The notes beneath the pieces were generated by a model that worked only from the letters and a program-made list of their open reading frames with translations, ran no database searches and was not told the DNA's origin. The position numbers and the translations under genes were made by a program. From the NCBI RefSeq assembly GCF_036324505.1, contig NC_086351.1, positions 4,451,001 to 4,515,000 on the forward strand: a stretch of 64,000 nt of DNA, in the 5' to 3' direction. This DNA comes from Eleginops maclovinus. Taxonomy: Eukaryota; Chordata; Actinopteri; Perciformes; Eleginopidae. Shown one piece after another: positions 1-32,767 of the stretch (position 1 is the stretch's first letter; every line of letters starts with the position of its first letter).

Positions 1-247
1 CAAAGGCGTGTACACCGTCTCCACTCCTGAGCGTACGGAGCTGCAGGTGCAGCAGCGCCCCGAAAGGATCCGCATTAAGCTGAACATGGATAAAGGTGAG
101 GTGTCATTTTGGGATGGGGGCACGGCGAAGCACCTTGTCACTTTAACACATGAGTTTGATGAGGAGATGTTTCCTATCTTTGGCCCTGGGCTCTATAGTA
201 GCCCTACAGTTCTGGTTCAGGGAAAAATAGCTGTACACACATCATAG
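1..247 (+). CDS. B30.2/SPRY-domain protein, C-terminal exon (5' part outside window)
   Basis: The open frame runs from the window edge to TAG at 245-247 and encodes about 80 residues. It has the usual ending of a B30.2/SPRY domain: a strand with 'RIRIKLNMDKGEVSFWD', then 'LTHEFDEEMFPIFGPG', then a closing strand. The GEVSFWD and FPIFGPG motifs correspond to the last beta strands of the SPRY fold, a protein-interaction domain found in TRIM ligases, butyrophilin-like proteins and many fish immune or cytoskeletal proteins. No RING, B-box or coiled coil can be seen because the upstream exons lie outside the window, so the subfamily is open. It is on the same strand as megf8 and ends about 2.2 kb before it. 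Confidence 0.75.
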   Translation, partial: KGVYTVSTPERTELQVQQRPERIRIKLNMDKGEVSFWDGGTAKHLVTLTHEFDEEMFPIFGPGLYSSPTVLVQGKIAVHTS

Positions 248-354
248 GCCAATTGACAGCAGTAGGTTTGGAAATACGAACAACAACCTTTTTAAAATAA
301 GATACATTTAACAAAATGTTACAATCAGTCAAACACTGATCAAAACTATTAAAA

Positions 355-360
355 AATAAA
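355..360 (+). terminator. Poly(A) signal AATAAA of the SPRY gene
   Basis: A canonical AATAAA lies about 110 bp after the SPRY stop codon in AT-rich sequence. It is the first such hexamer downstream and gives a short 3'UTR of about 130 bp. Confidence 0.5.
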
Positions 361-395
361 GTTGAGAAAAACAATCGGTGTATAGATAATCATGT

Positions 396-569
396 AAAAA
401 ATAGAATGAATGGCCCGGCCGTGGCCCAACTGAGTGGGGCACCTGCCGCCGGCAACCCGACCAGTGGTCCTTTCCGGATCCCACCCCGACTCTCTCTCCC
501 ACTTTCCTGTCACTCTCCTATCCGATTAAAGGATAACCAAAAAATAACTTTAAAAAAAATAGAATGAAT
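396..569 (+). repeat. tRNA-derived SINE with 16-bp target-site duplication
   Basis: A GC-rich block at about 412-553 is bounded by identical 16-mers aaaaaatagaatgaat (396-411 and 554-569). The head contains a good pol III A box (TGGCCCAACTG). The tail, with CTCTCTC, 'ttcctgtcac' and 'gattaaagg', matches the 3' portion of common teleost tRNA SINEs as I remember them. A degenerate B box lies between. The perfect duplication shows LINE-type retroposition. Confidence 0.7.
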
Positions 570-2060
570 AAAATATGAAAGAAACTGTTTTTAAATTGGA
601 AAATTCACAAATCACGTAGTAAGTTCCTTTTCAGGTTCTTTTGTTTATCATATAAACACCAATAACACAGAAGCAGTCGTTGGCTATGGAAATCTTAAGT
701 CTCAGATCCCCATTAATAATGCTAATTAAATATGTATATAAAATATAAAGCCACTTACAAACTAAATATATGTATGAATATAATATATGTAATAAAATAA
801 CATTTAGAAAGTGATACAATTTAGACTTATAAATGCTAATCATAGAAATAAAAAATCTATTTCTAACTCAAAGTGAATAAAAGGCGATGATGATAAATGT
901 CAGGTTTGGCCTAAGGGACTCATGTCAGAAATAAATGTGATAAAGCTATTGAGTTAGTGTTATTATCAGTATTAAAGCCTGTCAGCTGCATGATGCATCA
1001 TTTCAGAAATTACTTTCTAAATACTGACGGCATGCAGAAATTTGTTTTATTTACTGAGAGGTGAGGATTTATTAGGGTGAGCAGAGGACAATCAAAGCCA
1101 AATGTCTTGACATGTGCCTTAGTTGGAGGAAACTGGGTTGTCACTACTTTACTATGTAAACAACACAATAAAAAATGACACCCAATTATCTGGGCTGGCT
1201 TGGCTGTTGCTGGTTGCCATTACTGATACAATTTCATGTGATTAATGAAACATCTCTCTAGACATCCATCTCTTAATATCCGAGGGTCAATTAAAACATA
1301 ATGTGAATGTATTTAAGTTGCTTGCTTTGATACATTAGGTGCTTTTATAGTTATGTTACCTTTACATTTTGACTTTACAGAATTTAAGGAATCAATTAAA
1401 AGAATTGCCTTTATGCGGGGGAAAAGTGCTTTAATTATGTGTTGTACCTTTATAACATGTTGTTGATTTTACTCAAATATTGTGGTTTGAATTGTTCACT
1501 GAATCTGTGCTGGTTGGTTTGTTGTATATTTTATCACTCACTACAAAAATTGTGGCCTGGAATAGTCATGATTAGTGACAAAGCTTGTAGGATATAAACT
1601 ACTACTACTACTCTGAATTTGCTGTCTACATGTAATCAATCACTTGTTTAATAAAACACAGTAAATCGAATTTGTTTTTCTTTATTAATTAAAACCACAT
1701 TAACTGTCCTTAGACAATTACATGCTTCACTGTGGGACCTATTTGATTAGAGATGATTCTATTTAATGGAAGAAAGATGCCTTTACAGATGTTAGATTGC
1801 ATCGAGGTTAAACATGGATTAAAATACTGATCGTATAAAAAAATCATTAAAGTTATCTCAACATTTACCGGAAACAAAATCACTAATTATAATCCAATAT
1901 ATTATTCCTTTAAAGTATGCTTTTATGGTATATTGCATCTTCTATTTATTACTGTGGTTGTAGTACTTTAACTTAAAGTATCTGAGTATTTCTTCCATCT
2001 CTGCAAACACAGAATTTAGTTATGGTTGCTGAAACGTTTGTACCTTATATATAAATATGG
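570..2060. other. AT-rich intergenic DNA, nothing recognised
   Basis: About 1.5 kb between the SPRY gene and the megf8 5' region. It is AT-rich with many stops in all frames. I see no exon, RNA gene or structured repeat. Confidence 0.6.
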
Positions 2061-2499
2061 ACTTTGCTTTCGAAATGTCATACATCCAGATGTTGAGACG
2101 TTGCTCTCTCCGCTGGATGGCAGTGGTGGGACATGCTGTCTTTTGTGTTGGTTAGCACCGGTGGCTGCTAGCCAACCATAAACACCAAAACAACGGGCAT
2201 CTGTCCCTGAGATGGGCAGCAGGGATCGGGTCGATTGCGATCTGTGGCTTCGTTGTTAGCTGGCTGCCTTTTGTCCTATTGTAACCGATAAGAAACACAA
2301 TTTCCTAAATACGTAAAGTACAATTACTCTCAAGAGGGACCTTTCCTGGTAGATTTGGCAGCAACTGCCGATTGCGCATCTGGAATTTAGCCGCTACCGC
2401 TAGATAGCCGACAAGCTAGCTTAGCAGACCCTTTCCTTTGCATTTATTCCGAAGCTGTCAGTCTCAAGCACTCACAATTCACCGAAAATGTAAATTAAC
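2060..2499 (+). promoter_or_regulatory. megf8: Probable megf8 promoter and 5'UTR
   Basis: Composition changes from AT-rich to mixed, CpG-containing sequence just before the first coding exon. An imperfect hairpin (TTAGCA...TGCTAGCCAA) sits near 2145-2180. No TATA box is obvious, and the transcription start cannot be fixed by eye. A start-stop unit ATG-TAA (2488-2493) lies 6 bp before the proposed start codon at 2500. Confidence 0.45.
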
Positions 2500-24471
<21,972 letters not shown>

Positions 24472-25965
24472 GGAAGAAACATTATAGGATAAAGAAAACA
24501 GGTGGAAAAGAGATTAATTTAATTAGTTTGAAGCATTAAGGCAAAAGTCCAAAAGAGAGAGTGATGTCTCTTCACGTGAGCATTTTGAACAGAGTTGTAC
24601 ATACACTGTAAAATGAGTAAGTGTCTTTTATTGTATTATGTATTGCAGTGCTTCACATGCCCATGCCAGCTGTCTCTACAATGCACTACAACTGCTACAT
24701 GCTTCAACAACACATCCTGTCTGTGATCACTAAAGAGGTGTGAGCACTCAGTCCGTCTCAAACACAGACTGAAGCCGGACTGAGGACAAAAGTCTTCTCA
24801 CTGACCAAGAGAGGTGTCTTTGGAACCAACATGTGCTTTATACCCCAGAAAGTGACAATCAAAATTGCCGTTGAGAACAGTAGACTTTGGTTCAGCAAAA
24901 TGTGCAAGATTGTGATTGTCTGCTCCGTGCAAGTCGCTTTTGAGATGGTTTTTATATCGTAGTCGATATGAGTAATTGTAACTCAGTATATGGCAGGCTT
25001 CTAGGCTCCGTGTTTATGTTACACAGAATCCTGAGTATGTTTTTGTTGCATATTCAGTCACCTGTTACACTTTAATTTGTGTTTCTGCTCATCTGCCTTC
25101 ACGTATTGCCTTGTCTGTTAGTCGACCGGCTTACACTTAATAACACATTCTGTTTCATGACTTGAAAAAAAAAATGAAGGAAGATGTTTATTAGTCTAAT
25201 AGTAAAATAATTGAAAAACACAACATAAAACGTCCATGAAAAGAAGAAAGTACGTGTCCTTTTGAAACCTTTGGTTACATTTTGGTGACACGAAATGTAT
25301 GTTGGTGTTTGGCTCGTTTTGCTGGACTGCTTTTTTCAGGCACCTTGTCTGCTTAGATGATTGTAATAACCAATCAATTTGATTTAAAAAAAAAAGAAAA
25401 GAAATTGGATTTGTAAAAAAAAAAAGTATGGAAAATGTTACTTTATCAGAATGAAAACGCAAAGAATTCTCCTGGTGAGAGATTTTGAGAAGACGTGATA
25501 GCATTTTTATTTGTGATGAGACTGAATTACTTGTTCACTGGTTGGTGTCAAGGTTAGTTTTGTTTGTTTGTGTTTCCTCTCTGTTTTCCTTTTTGCACTG
25601 CATGGAGGCAATGAGCCCCATTATTCACGAGAAACACAAAGAGATGTCGTCCAGCCTCAGATGGCACACCGTGTCGTCAGTGAACTCAGAATTATGTTAC
25701 TGGCATGTTATTGACTGAACAAAATCCTGAACTGTATACTCACAGCAAAAGCTTAAATACATAATGACACTATTTATACCAGCCCTCCACGATTAAGCAG
25801 TAATACTGTTTTTTTGTTTGTTGTGTATGTTCTTTTTTAACATTTGTGTACATACATTTCATTGTGTTTGTTTTTTTGTTTTCAAAAAAGGGAACAGTGT
25901 TGTACAGAAGATTGCGTCAAGATTCTCTGTCCTGAGTCGGCTTAAATAAAGTCTGTGAAACATGA
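24472..25965 (+). other. megf8: megf8 3'UTR
   Basis: About 1.5 kb of AT-rich sequence after TAG 24469-24471, ending at a poly(A) signal AATAAA (25945-25950). No repeat or open frame of interest was seen. Confidence 0.6.
25945..25950 (+). terminator. megf8: Poly(A) signal of megf8
   Basis: AATAAA is followed within 40 bp by T/GT-rich sequence (gtctgtgaaa...ttttgtg). It is the best hexamer downstream of the stop. Confidence 0.55.
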
Positions 25966-26414
25966 CTCATTTTGTGAAACATGACTTTTTTACAGGAGAG
26001 ACAACACTTTATTAATGCCTCTTAGCCCCTTAAATGAGCAAGCACATATAAATATTTAGAAAAATGAATTGCGACTTTCTAATTATGACCTTTATTTTCC
26101 ACCTTAGATGTATTCTCCATGTAGGGTATCCATTTGATTTATTATTAAACCCATATCACACTCATATGACACTGTTAATACACCATGAGTACACACACAT
26201 TACACATACATAACAGCAATATTACATCCATGTTAAACCGTTATTACACCATTTGTTCACCAATTCTACATTTTTACATCCAAATTACAATTATATTATA
26301 GCACATATGTTACACAAAGACATCTGTCAAATGACTGTATCTCGCCATAATACAGAAACCATTTAAAAGTGTAAAATATTTCAAAAAGTCATTTAAAAAA
26401 AAGCGAGATAATAG

Positions 26415-26476
<62 letters not shown>

Positions 26477-26486
26477 TACTATTATA
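26415..26486. repeat. (ATT)n microsatellite
   Basis: About 20 ATT units, imperfect at the 3' end (tactattact), between megf8 and the zinc-finger gene. The rest of 25,966-26,560 is plain AT-rich intergenic DNA. Confidence 0.97.
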
Positions 26487-26559
26487 GATAATAAAAGACA
26501 AAGACTGACCGTGCAGTGTAAGATATTTAGTTATTTAATTTAATAAAATGCAGTGGTAG

Positions 26560-27053
26560 GAAGTGGTTGTATTTGTGACGTTGCTGTTGCTTTAATGCTT
26601 GGACATCGGTGACCTGCGCTGATTGGCCGGAGGAGGAGGAAGTGTGCTGCTCTTCCTGTGTTATTTTCTATCCCTTTATTAAACCTTAACCTGTCTTTGT
26701 ATTAAAAGGCAGCTTTGACTGAATGACGTAACCATAAACGGTCAGTATTTTATTTACGACTGAACAACCGTTATAACATTGACGGTTGCCTAGCTACAAG
26801 AAAACGGGTTTAACGGTAGATGACCCACAGAGCTAGCCCCGTTGCTAGGCTAATGCAGCCGTTAGTGATGTTTAGCTATGATGCTAACCCGTAGATAACA
26901 GACAAATGAGCAAAATGGAGAAGATTTAGGCTTTGGCCGTGTATTTTCTGTACATTTCCTGTACGTGGGTGCCTTTTCTGTACAATTTATTAACCTCAGC
27001 AATGTGTTCCTCTTGTTCTCAGCACATTCAATCCTAATGGTGACCATATAAAG
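26560..27053 (+). promoter_or_regulatory. Probable promoter and 5' leader of the zinc-finger gene
   Basis: Features near 26.6-26.9 kb: an inverted CCAAT box (GATTGG, about 26620), a CRE-like TGACGTAA (about 26724), and several AACGG/CCGTT sites, including the inverted repeat caaccgt...acggttg (26765-26788). A splice acceptor (ttgttctcag, ending 27022) precedes the first recognised coding exon, so a 5' exon lies upstream. The frame stays open from that acceptor to ATG 27054, so an earlier start is possible. Confidence 0.45.
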
Positions 27054-29990
27054 ATGAAATCCACCAAGAAGAAGTCTTTGCAAAACAAAGCAAAGAGAGG
27101 AGAGAAACAACAGTATGTTCTCAGGGTGAAAACTGAATGTGAACCAGAGGAGGAAGTGCACACTGGTAATAGAGAGGGCCTGACCATCCAAATCAAGGAG
27201 GAACCACTATCACAGGAGATCAGTGAGGAGCAGAATGGACACTCATCATGCTGCTCGGACACTAAGCAGGACACTGAGGCATGCAGGTCAGATGTTCAGC
27301 AACAAATAAAGGAGGAGTGGGACTCTGAGCATCAGCCGGATCATGATCTCACTGAAGCTGCTGTAAAGGAGGAACCAGATTCCTGGATTAAAGAAGAGAG
27401 AGACAGTGAGGGGGAAGCAAGTCACATCCAGGATGGCGAGGGACAGGAGGACTGCAAAGGTAATTTATAAAAACACACAATCGATGGGCTCTATTGGCCT
27501 TTTGCTGTTGTTTTGTATTTAAGAAGTGTTTTTTTTTTCATTGCACTAATACAACAATATCACATGTTGAATTTCATTATTATTAATGTAATCTAATATG
27601 GCCGGTATTTTGCCATTTGTGTCATGTGGCAGGATTGTTAAGTGTCAAGCTCAACTTTAATTCATTTGCAATATTTGTGTTTATTTAGATTAGACTAAAT
27701 TGATCCCATTTTGGGATATGTATTCATCACAGCAGCATGCACAGAGGCATTGCACACATGAAAATAAAATAGTAAAAAATAAACAGGCATAAAATAGAAA
27801 CATCTCAAAATAGAAACTTAAAAGTCAAATATATACGTATTGACAGTGACAGATACACAGCCGGCCAAATAAAAGGTCACAAGCCTGTGGGGGCAGTGCT
27901 ATGATCTGGGGTTGCTGCAGTTGGTGTGGTCTAGGTTCAGCAACGTGCCCAAAGAATGAGGTCAGCTGACTCCCTGAATATACTGAAGGACCAGGTTATT
28001 CCATCAATGGATGTTTTCTTCCCTGATGGCACGGGCATGTTCCAAGAGCACAATGCCAGGATCCATCGGGTTCAAATTGTGAAAGAGTGGTTCAGGGAGC
28101 ATGAAACATCATTTTCACACATGGATTGGCCCCCACAGAGTCCAGACCTGAACCCTATTAAGAGTCTTTGGGATGTGCTGGAGAAGACTTTGCACAGTGG
28201 TCCCAATCTCCCGTCATCAATAAGAGTCTTGGCGAAAAATTTGTGCAAGACATAAATAAATGTTGTGACGTTGCAGAAGCTCGTGGAAACGATGCCACAG
28301 CGAATGCGTGCCGTAATCAAAGCTAAAGGAGGTCCAACGGATATTAGAGAGTGACCTTTTTTTTGGCCAGGCAGTGTATATATCTGAAGACTATCTGTTA
28401 AATATACCCTGTGAATGGCTGAATTACAACCAACAAAAGGTAAAAGTAGTATATTATTTACGTACTGTTTGTTATTATTACATTAGGCTTATTTTGTTGG
28501 TCAGAACTTTAAATCAATATATTTATTATCAGGGAAGTGTAAATCCTAATTACCACCTTTTATTTAATGCACTCTTCTTCTTGTGTGTCTTCCTCTCCTC
28601 CCTAGAGTCACCGTCAGACTTCTATCCTTGTCCTCACTGTGATGTCTCCTTCACTGACCTGGACTTCCTGGAGAAGCATGTCAAGTGGGTCCATCAGAAG
28701 GAGTATCTCGCCAAGCTGAAAAAATGCCTCTCAAGCCGCGCATTAAACCTCATCCCCAAACACCCTTGCACCGTCTGCAGCAGCACCTTTACATCTAAAG
28801 TAAACCTTAGGGACCATATACGTAAAGACCACCCTTCTGCCCCTCCTCGCAGACTCTTCCCCTGTCCAACTTGTGCGCGCAGCTTCCAGTACCTGAAGAA
28901 TCTGAAGAATCACTGTCAACGCTGGCACAGCATGTCCGTGGTGACCAAAGGAGGACATCTCAGCTGCTCCAAGTGTGGAAAGAGTTTCAAAGCTACCTGG
29001 GGTCAAGGGCCGCATTTGTGTCATGAGCAGCAACACACAGAAGCCGAGGATAAGCCAATATGTCTGAATGTTGGTGTGCAGTGTCCAGAGTGTGGCAAGA
29101 TGATAGGCACACCTCAAAGCCTGGAGGATCACATGCGCACACACACGGGTGACCGGCCGTATGTCTGCAAGGACTGTGGCCGGAGGTTTGTGGAGCGCAG
29201 CGGTTGGAGGCAACACATGAAAATACACTTAGGGGAGAAGACATACAAATGCCAGGTGTGTGGGAAGGCCTTTTTAAGGTCGCATCACCTCAAATGCCAC
29301 TTAACCACACACTCCGGGAAGAAGGAATACTCGTGTTCTGAATGTGGAAAGGAGTTTGGATTCAAGTCAAGTCTGAATCTCCACATTAGGACGCACTTCA
29401 GTGAGAAACCTTTTCATTGCAATGTGTGCGGGAAGGACTTCATCACCAAGAGAAACCTGAGGGTTCACTCCAAAGTCCACAACATTGAGAAAGCTCACCA
29501 GTGCGGTGACTGTGGGCTGAAGATTCGAGACTTTGGGGCTTTGAAAATACACCTGCGGACACACACCGGAGAAAGGCCTTACCACTGCACAGTCTGCGGC
29601 AATAGGTTCATTCGCCTATCACATCTGCGGAACCACCAACGCATACACACTGGAGAAAAACCCTACAAATGCACTGAATGCGACAAGAGTTTCATTCAGT
29701 CAGGTGATCTGGCGAAACATAAGAGGATACACTCTGGGGAAAAGCCCTTTGAATGCCCAGAGTGCCACAATCGTTTCACCTCGTCCGGTGATCTGGGCAA
29801 GCACAGGAGGAGTCACACTAACCTGCGTCCCTACACTTGTGAAGAATGTGGAAAAAGCTTTCGTTTGTCAGGACATCTTAAAACTCACATGTTAACTCAC
29901 ACAGGCGAGAAGCCGTATTCCTGCCCTAACTGCCTGCGCAGGTTTGCTCGCTCTCATCATCTCTCTGGGCACGTGGCTAAATGTCGCTGA
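27054..29990 (+). CDS. C2H2 zinc-finger protein, 15 fingers, two coding exons
   Basis: Exons 27054-27459 and 28606-29990 join at phase 1 (G|AG) to give 596 aa. Exon 1 encodes a basic start ([14 protein letters not shown]) and an acidic region with five psi-K-x-E motifs (K26, K48, K86, K105, K113), typical SUMO sites. Exon 2 encodes 15 zinc fingers from residue about 142 to the end. Three N-terminal fingers have H-x4-H spacing and long linkers; finger 4 is degenerate. Fingers 5-14 are classical TGEKP-linked types ([23 protein letters not shown] is typical), and the last is C2HC (final His replaced by Cys, HVAKC). No KRAB, BTB or SCAN domain is visible. Probably a nuclear DNA-binding transcription regulator; I do not assign an ortholog. 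A decayed relative lies 4-6 kb downstream. Confidence 0.88.
27685..27790. repeat. LINE/SINE-tail-like repeat in zinc-finger intron
   Basis: 'attgatcccattttgggata', then 'catcacagcagcatgcac', then A-rich sequence resembles a common teleost repeat tail. Boundaries are approximate. Confidence 0.4.
27854..28378 (+). mobile_element. Dead, internally deleted Tc1/mariner element
   Basis: The element 27856-28376 (521 bp) is flanked by TA dinucleotides (27854-27855, 28377-28378). Ends are inverted repeats of about 25 bp (cacagccggccaaataaaag against the reverse complement of the right end). A 99-codon frame at 27956-28255 matches the C-terminal part of a Tc1 transposase ([21 protein letters not shown]). 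The second catalytic Asp position reads His (EHNARIH, 28049-28051) and the third catalytic Glu reads Lys (NPIK, 28160-28162), and the N-terminal half is missing, so it cannot be active. Confidence 0.85.
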
Positions 29991-30059
29991 CTTTAATAAC
30001 TTTCCAAATGGGTATTTGTGTATGAATGCTGCAATTGTACAGAGCTTTGGCAATACTGT

Positions 30060-30994
30060 ATGGTCATCAGTGTTGGGTGTAACGCAAAAGTAATGGAGTT
30101 ACAGTAATGTATTACTTTTTGCTGTAACGCAGTAATATAATGCATTTCTTATGAATTGTGGGTAATATAATACTCGTTACAATTCTCACATCTTAACCCG
30201 AAATGATGTGGTGTTTTGTTTTTAAGAATTCACCAACATCGCGAGACATTCCCACACCAGAGGAACAATTGTGCAGGTAGAATAGTAACTCAGTAAGCCT
30301 GTTTACTATTGGTTAAGAGGGCTGCAGAAACAGATTCAAGATTGAGAGCTGCAGGCTCACAATGCAGAGCTGCAGGATCAGAGAAAAGAAAAACACAGGA
30401 GTGCGCGCAAACCAAAGCAACAGAAGGTAACTTTCTCTCGGTCTGCTGCTAAGAGACTTTTGGCAGAGTGTTGAAGATATGCAGATTCTGTCCGATGTGG
30501 AATCGCCGGCTTTTAGAAAGCTTGTCAGCAAAATCCCCGTTAACACACCAACGACAAGGTGAGCTAACGCTGCCATAGAGACTCGTTCATATACAGCAGG
30601 TTACAGGGCCGTGCAGAGGCTCCACCAACATGTTATTAATAACAAACAGAGACGTCATGTTACCGGTATCACATATTATTCAGCCCACTTAAACGGAGCA
30701 TGAATTTAGAATCTAGCATGAGTTTAATTTCTAGCTATTTTCCTCATTTTCAGCATGTACTGCCAGATAGATAGCTTTAATTAATCAGCTGCAATAAACT
30801 ACATTTTAGCATTTGAAGCCATACTTTTGCAGTTATTTTGGTGAAAGTAACTCAAAGTAACGCAAAAGTAGTGTAACGCATTACATTTCAGAGACAGTAA
30901 TTATGTAATGTAACTTATTACTTTAAAAAGACAGTAATAAGTCATATGTACTGTATTACATTTTGGAAGTAACTTGCCCAACACTGATGGTCAT
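30060..30994. mobile_element. hAT-type non-autonomous element, perfect 8-bp TSD
   Basis: The element 30068-30986 starts cagtgttggg and ends cccaacactg. Target duplications atggtcat are identical at 30060-30067 and 30987-30994. Subterminal 'aagtaacgcaaaagta' and 'gtaatgtaacttattact' blocks are typical of this abundant fish family. There is no transposase reading frame. Confidence 0.88.
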
Positions 30995-31394
30995 GCTAAT
31001 ACATGTATTTGAATTGAATTGAATAACATGATTGTAAATAAGCTATTCTGATTTTGAAGTGGTTATTAAGAGATTTGTATGTAAGTGTTTTCACAAAATC
31101 AGATCTGTACATGATTATTTATATAAAATGTCTGTACCTTTCTTCACTCAGATTACACTTATAAAGAAAAGTGGAAAACACACGTATGGACATTTTTGAT
31201 ATTGCATGTAACTCATGTTAAAGCCTTATCCCAGGCCTTGTATGATTTCTGTGCAGGGTAGATCTAATCTGGTTTTGAAAAAGACTATTATAATGAAGGC
31301 TTGTTGTCATCGTATGAGATAAAGTTCATGGAGACATGCTGTTCATGTACGGTTGTTTTCTTCACAGAACAATGCTGTATTATTAGTAAAAATG

Positions 31395-31400
31395 TAATAA
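31395..31400 (+). terminator. Poly(A) signal of the zinc-finger gene
   Basis: AATAAA in AT-rich sequence with T/TG-rich text after it. It is the first canonical hexamer outside the transposon. Confidence 0.45.
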
Positions 31401-31415
31401 ATGATTTGATGAATG

Positions 31416-32767
31416 CATGAACACTGTTTGTGATGCTACTGTGTTTGAAGTTACCAGGAGAGGTCAAATTGTTTCAAGCCTTTTGTGCAAAAGCGTTAAA
31501 TGCTTACACTAAGAGATGCCCATATTTCATGCAAGACTGAAAACTGGAGACTTTATTTGACTTAATCAATGGACTTCTTAAGATTACTGACTTTGTCAAA
31601 GACGGGACGTCGCCATGGAAGATATTACAGCTAAACAGTACAGTTTGATTTATCCATTATACTGAAAAGGATAACTGAAAATTAGGGACCCATATTTCAG
31701 AAAAATGACATGGACATGAAACAAAATACAAAGAAATAATTGGTAAAAGCTTCAAACAAACAAAGTCACACAGAAGGTGTAAGAAAAAAAAAGACTGAGC
31801 ACTGCACATTTTTGTTGATAACTTTTAATGGACCATAAATACTTTTACAGCTCCTTCTATGTTATTAAAAACAGTATATTAATGTACGACATATCGCAAA
31901 CTTAAAAAACATTTGATTACTGACTCAAACTTTGGGATGTGAAGATAATGTTTAAAAAGTGTTTCTTGCGGCACTATTTGTTTACATTGTACTCCATTGA
32001 CCGTGGTTCCAAGGCACAGCGTATGCCGTTGGGGCGGATCACTTCTCGTTAGCATCGTGCTTAAACGTATAAGCTCCGCCGTGGAGGGCAAGGCGGATAA
32101 AAATAAGCCCATCCACAGCGCTCAGGTGAAAATGAACGCACGTCAATCCAGCACTTTTTTTGTGCTACTACAAAAACTCAGTCAAAAATGTCAGCTTTAT
32201 GAATCGTTTAACAAATGAGTTATAAACACGTATAAACTAGCAGACAAAACAAGGCAGAACTAATGTAAATGTTTTGTCGTGAATGAAACTCTTTTAGCGG
32301 GGCTAATGCAATTCTAAAACAAGCTAGCTAACAACTGTCATTTAAATTAGCCGGTGTGTTGACAAGCTTTCTGAAGGCCAGGTTTTTGGCCTTTAAAGTT
32401 AAGGCTGTTTCTGAAGTACCCGATTAAAGGACGTGCAAATATCACTACATGATCCGTAAGTACGTTTTCTTATAGCTTTGTCAAAGTGTTGAACAAACTT
32501 GAAATGGTACTAGTTCACGGCTAAGGCAAGGCAGCATGTAGCATTACAGTGCTTTCAACAAACAGGCAACTCAACAGACTTCTTATTTCTTTGTCCTCTT
32601 TTAATTGAGTTATATTCATCTTTAAAAGCCTTGCCTATCTAAACGTTATGGAAATCACATGAGAAGCACAAGGTAAAGCAAATTAAAATGGATAATACAG
32701 GAGCAAAGAGGGTGCATAAAGTACATAAAAATGCAGGCATAACATCTGAATAAATGTGAAATATACT
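31416..32767. other. Intergenic, possible promoter of decayed zinc-finger gene
   Basis: Mostly AT-rich. A CpG-containing patch at about 32000-32110 and 'gctagctaac'-type leader text at about 32320 resemble fish 5' regions and could have been the start of the decayed gene downstream. No exon is recognisable. Confidence 0.3.

Larger units (their letters stand above)
29991..31415 (+). other. Zinc-finger gene 3'UTR, mostly transposon-derived
   Basis: From the stop to a poly(A) signal at 31395-31400 (AATAAA). A 919-bp hAT-like element fills 30068-30986, about two thirds of this span, starting 78 bp after the stop. A nearer alternative signal was not seen before the element. Confidence 0.5.

Noticed and set aside
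27956..28255. A separate 99-aa gene in the zinc-finger intron
   Set aside because: It is the C-terminal part of a dead Tc1 transposase inside TA-flanked inverted ends.
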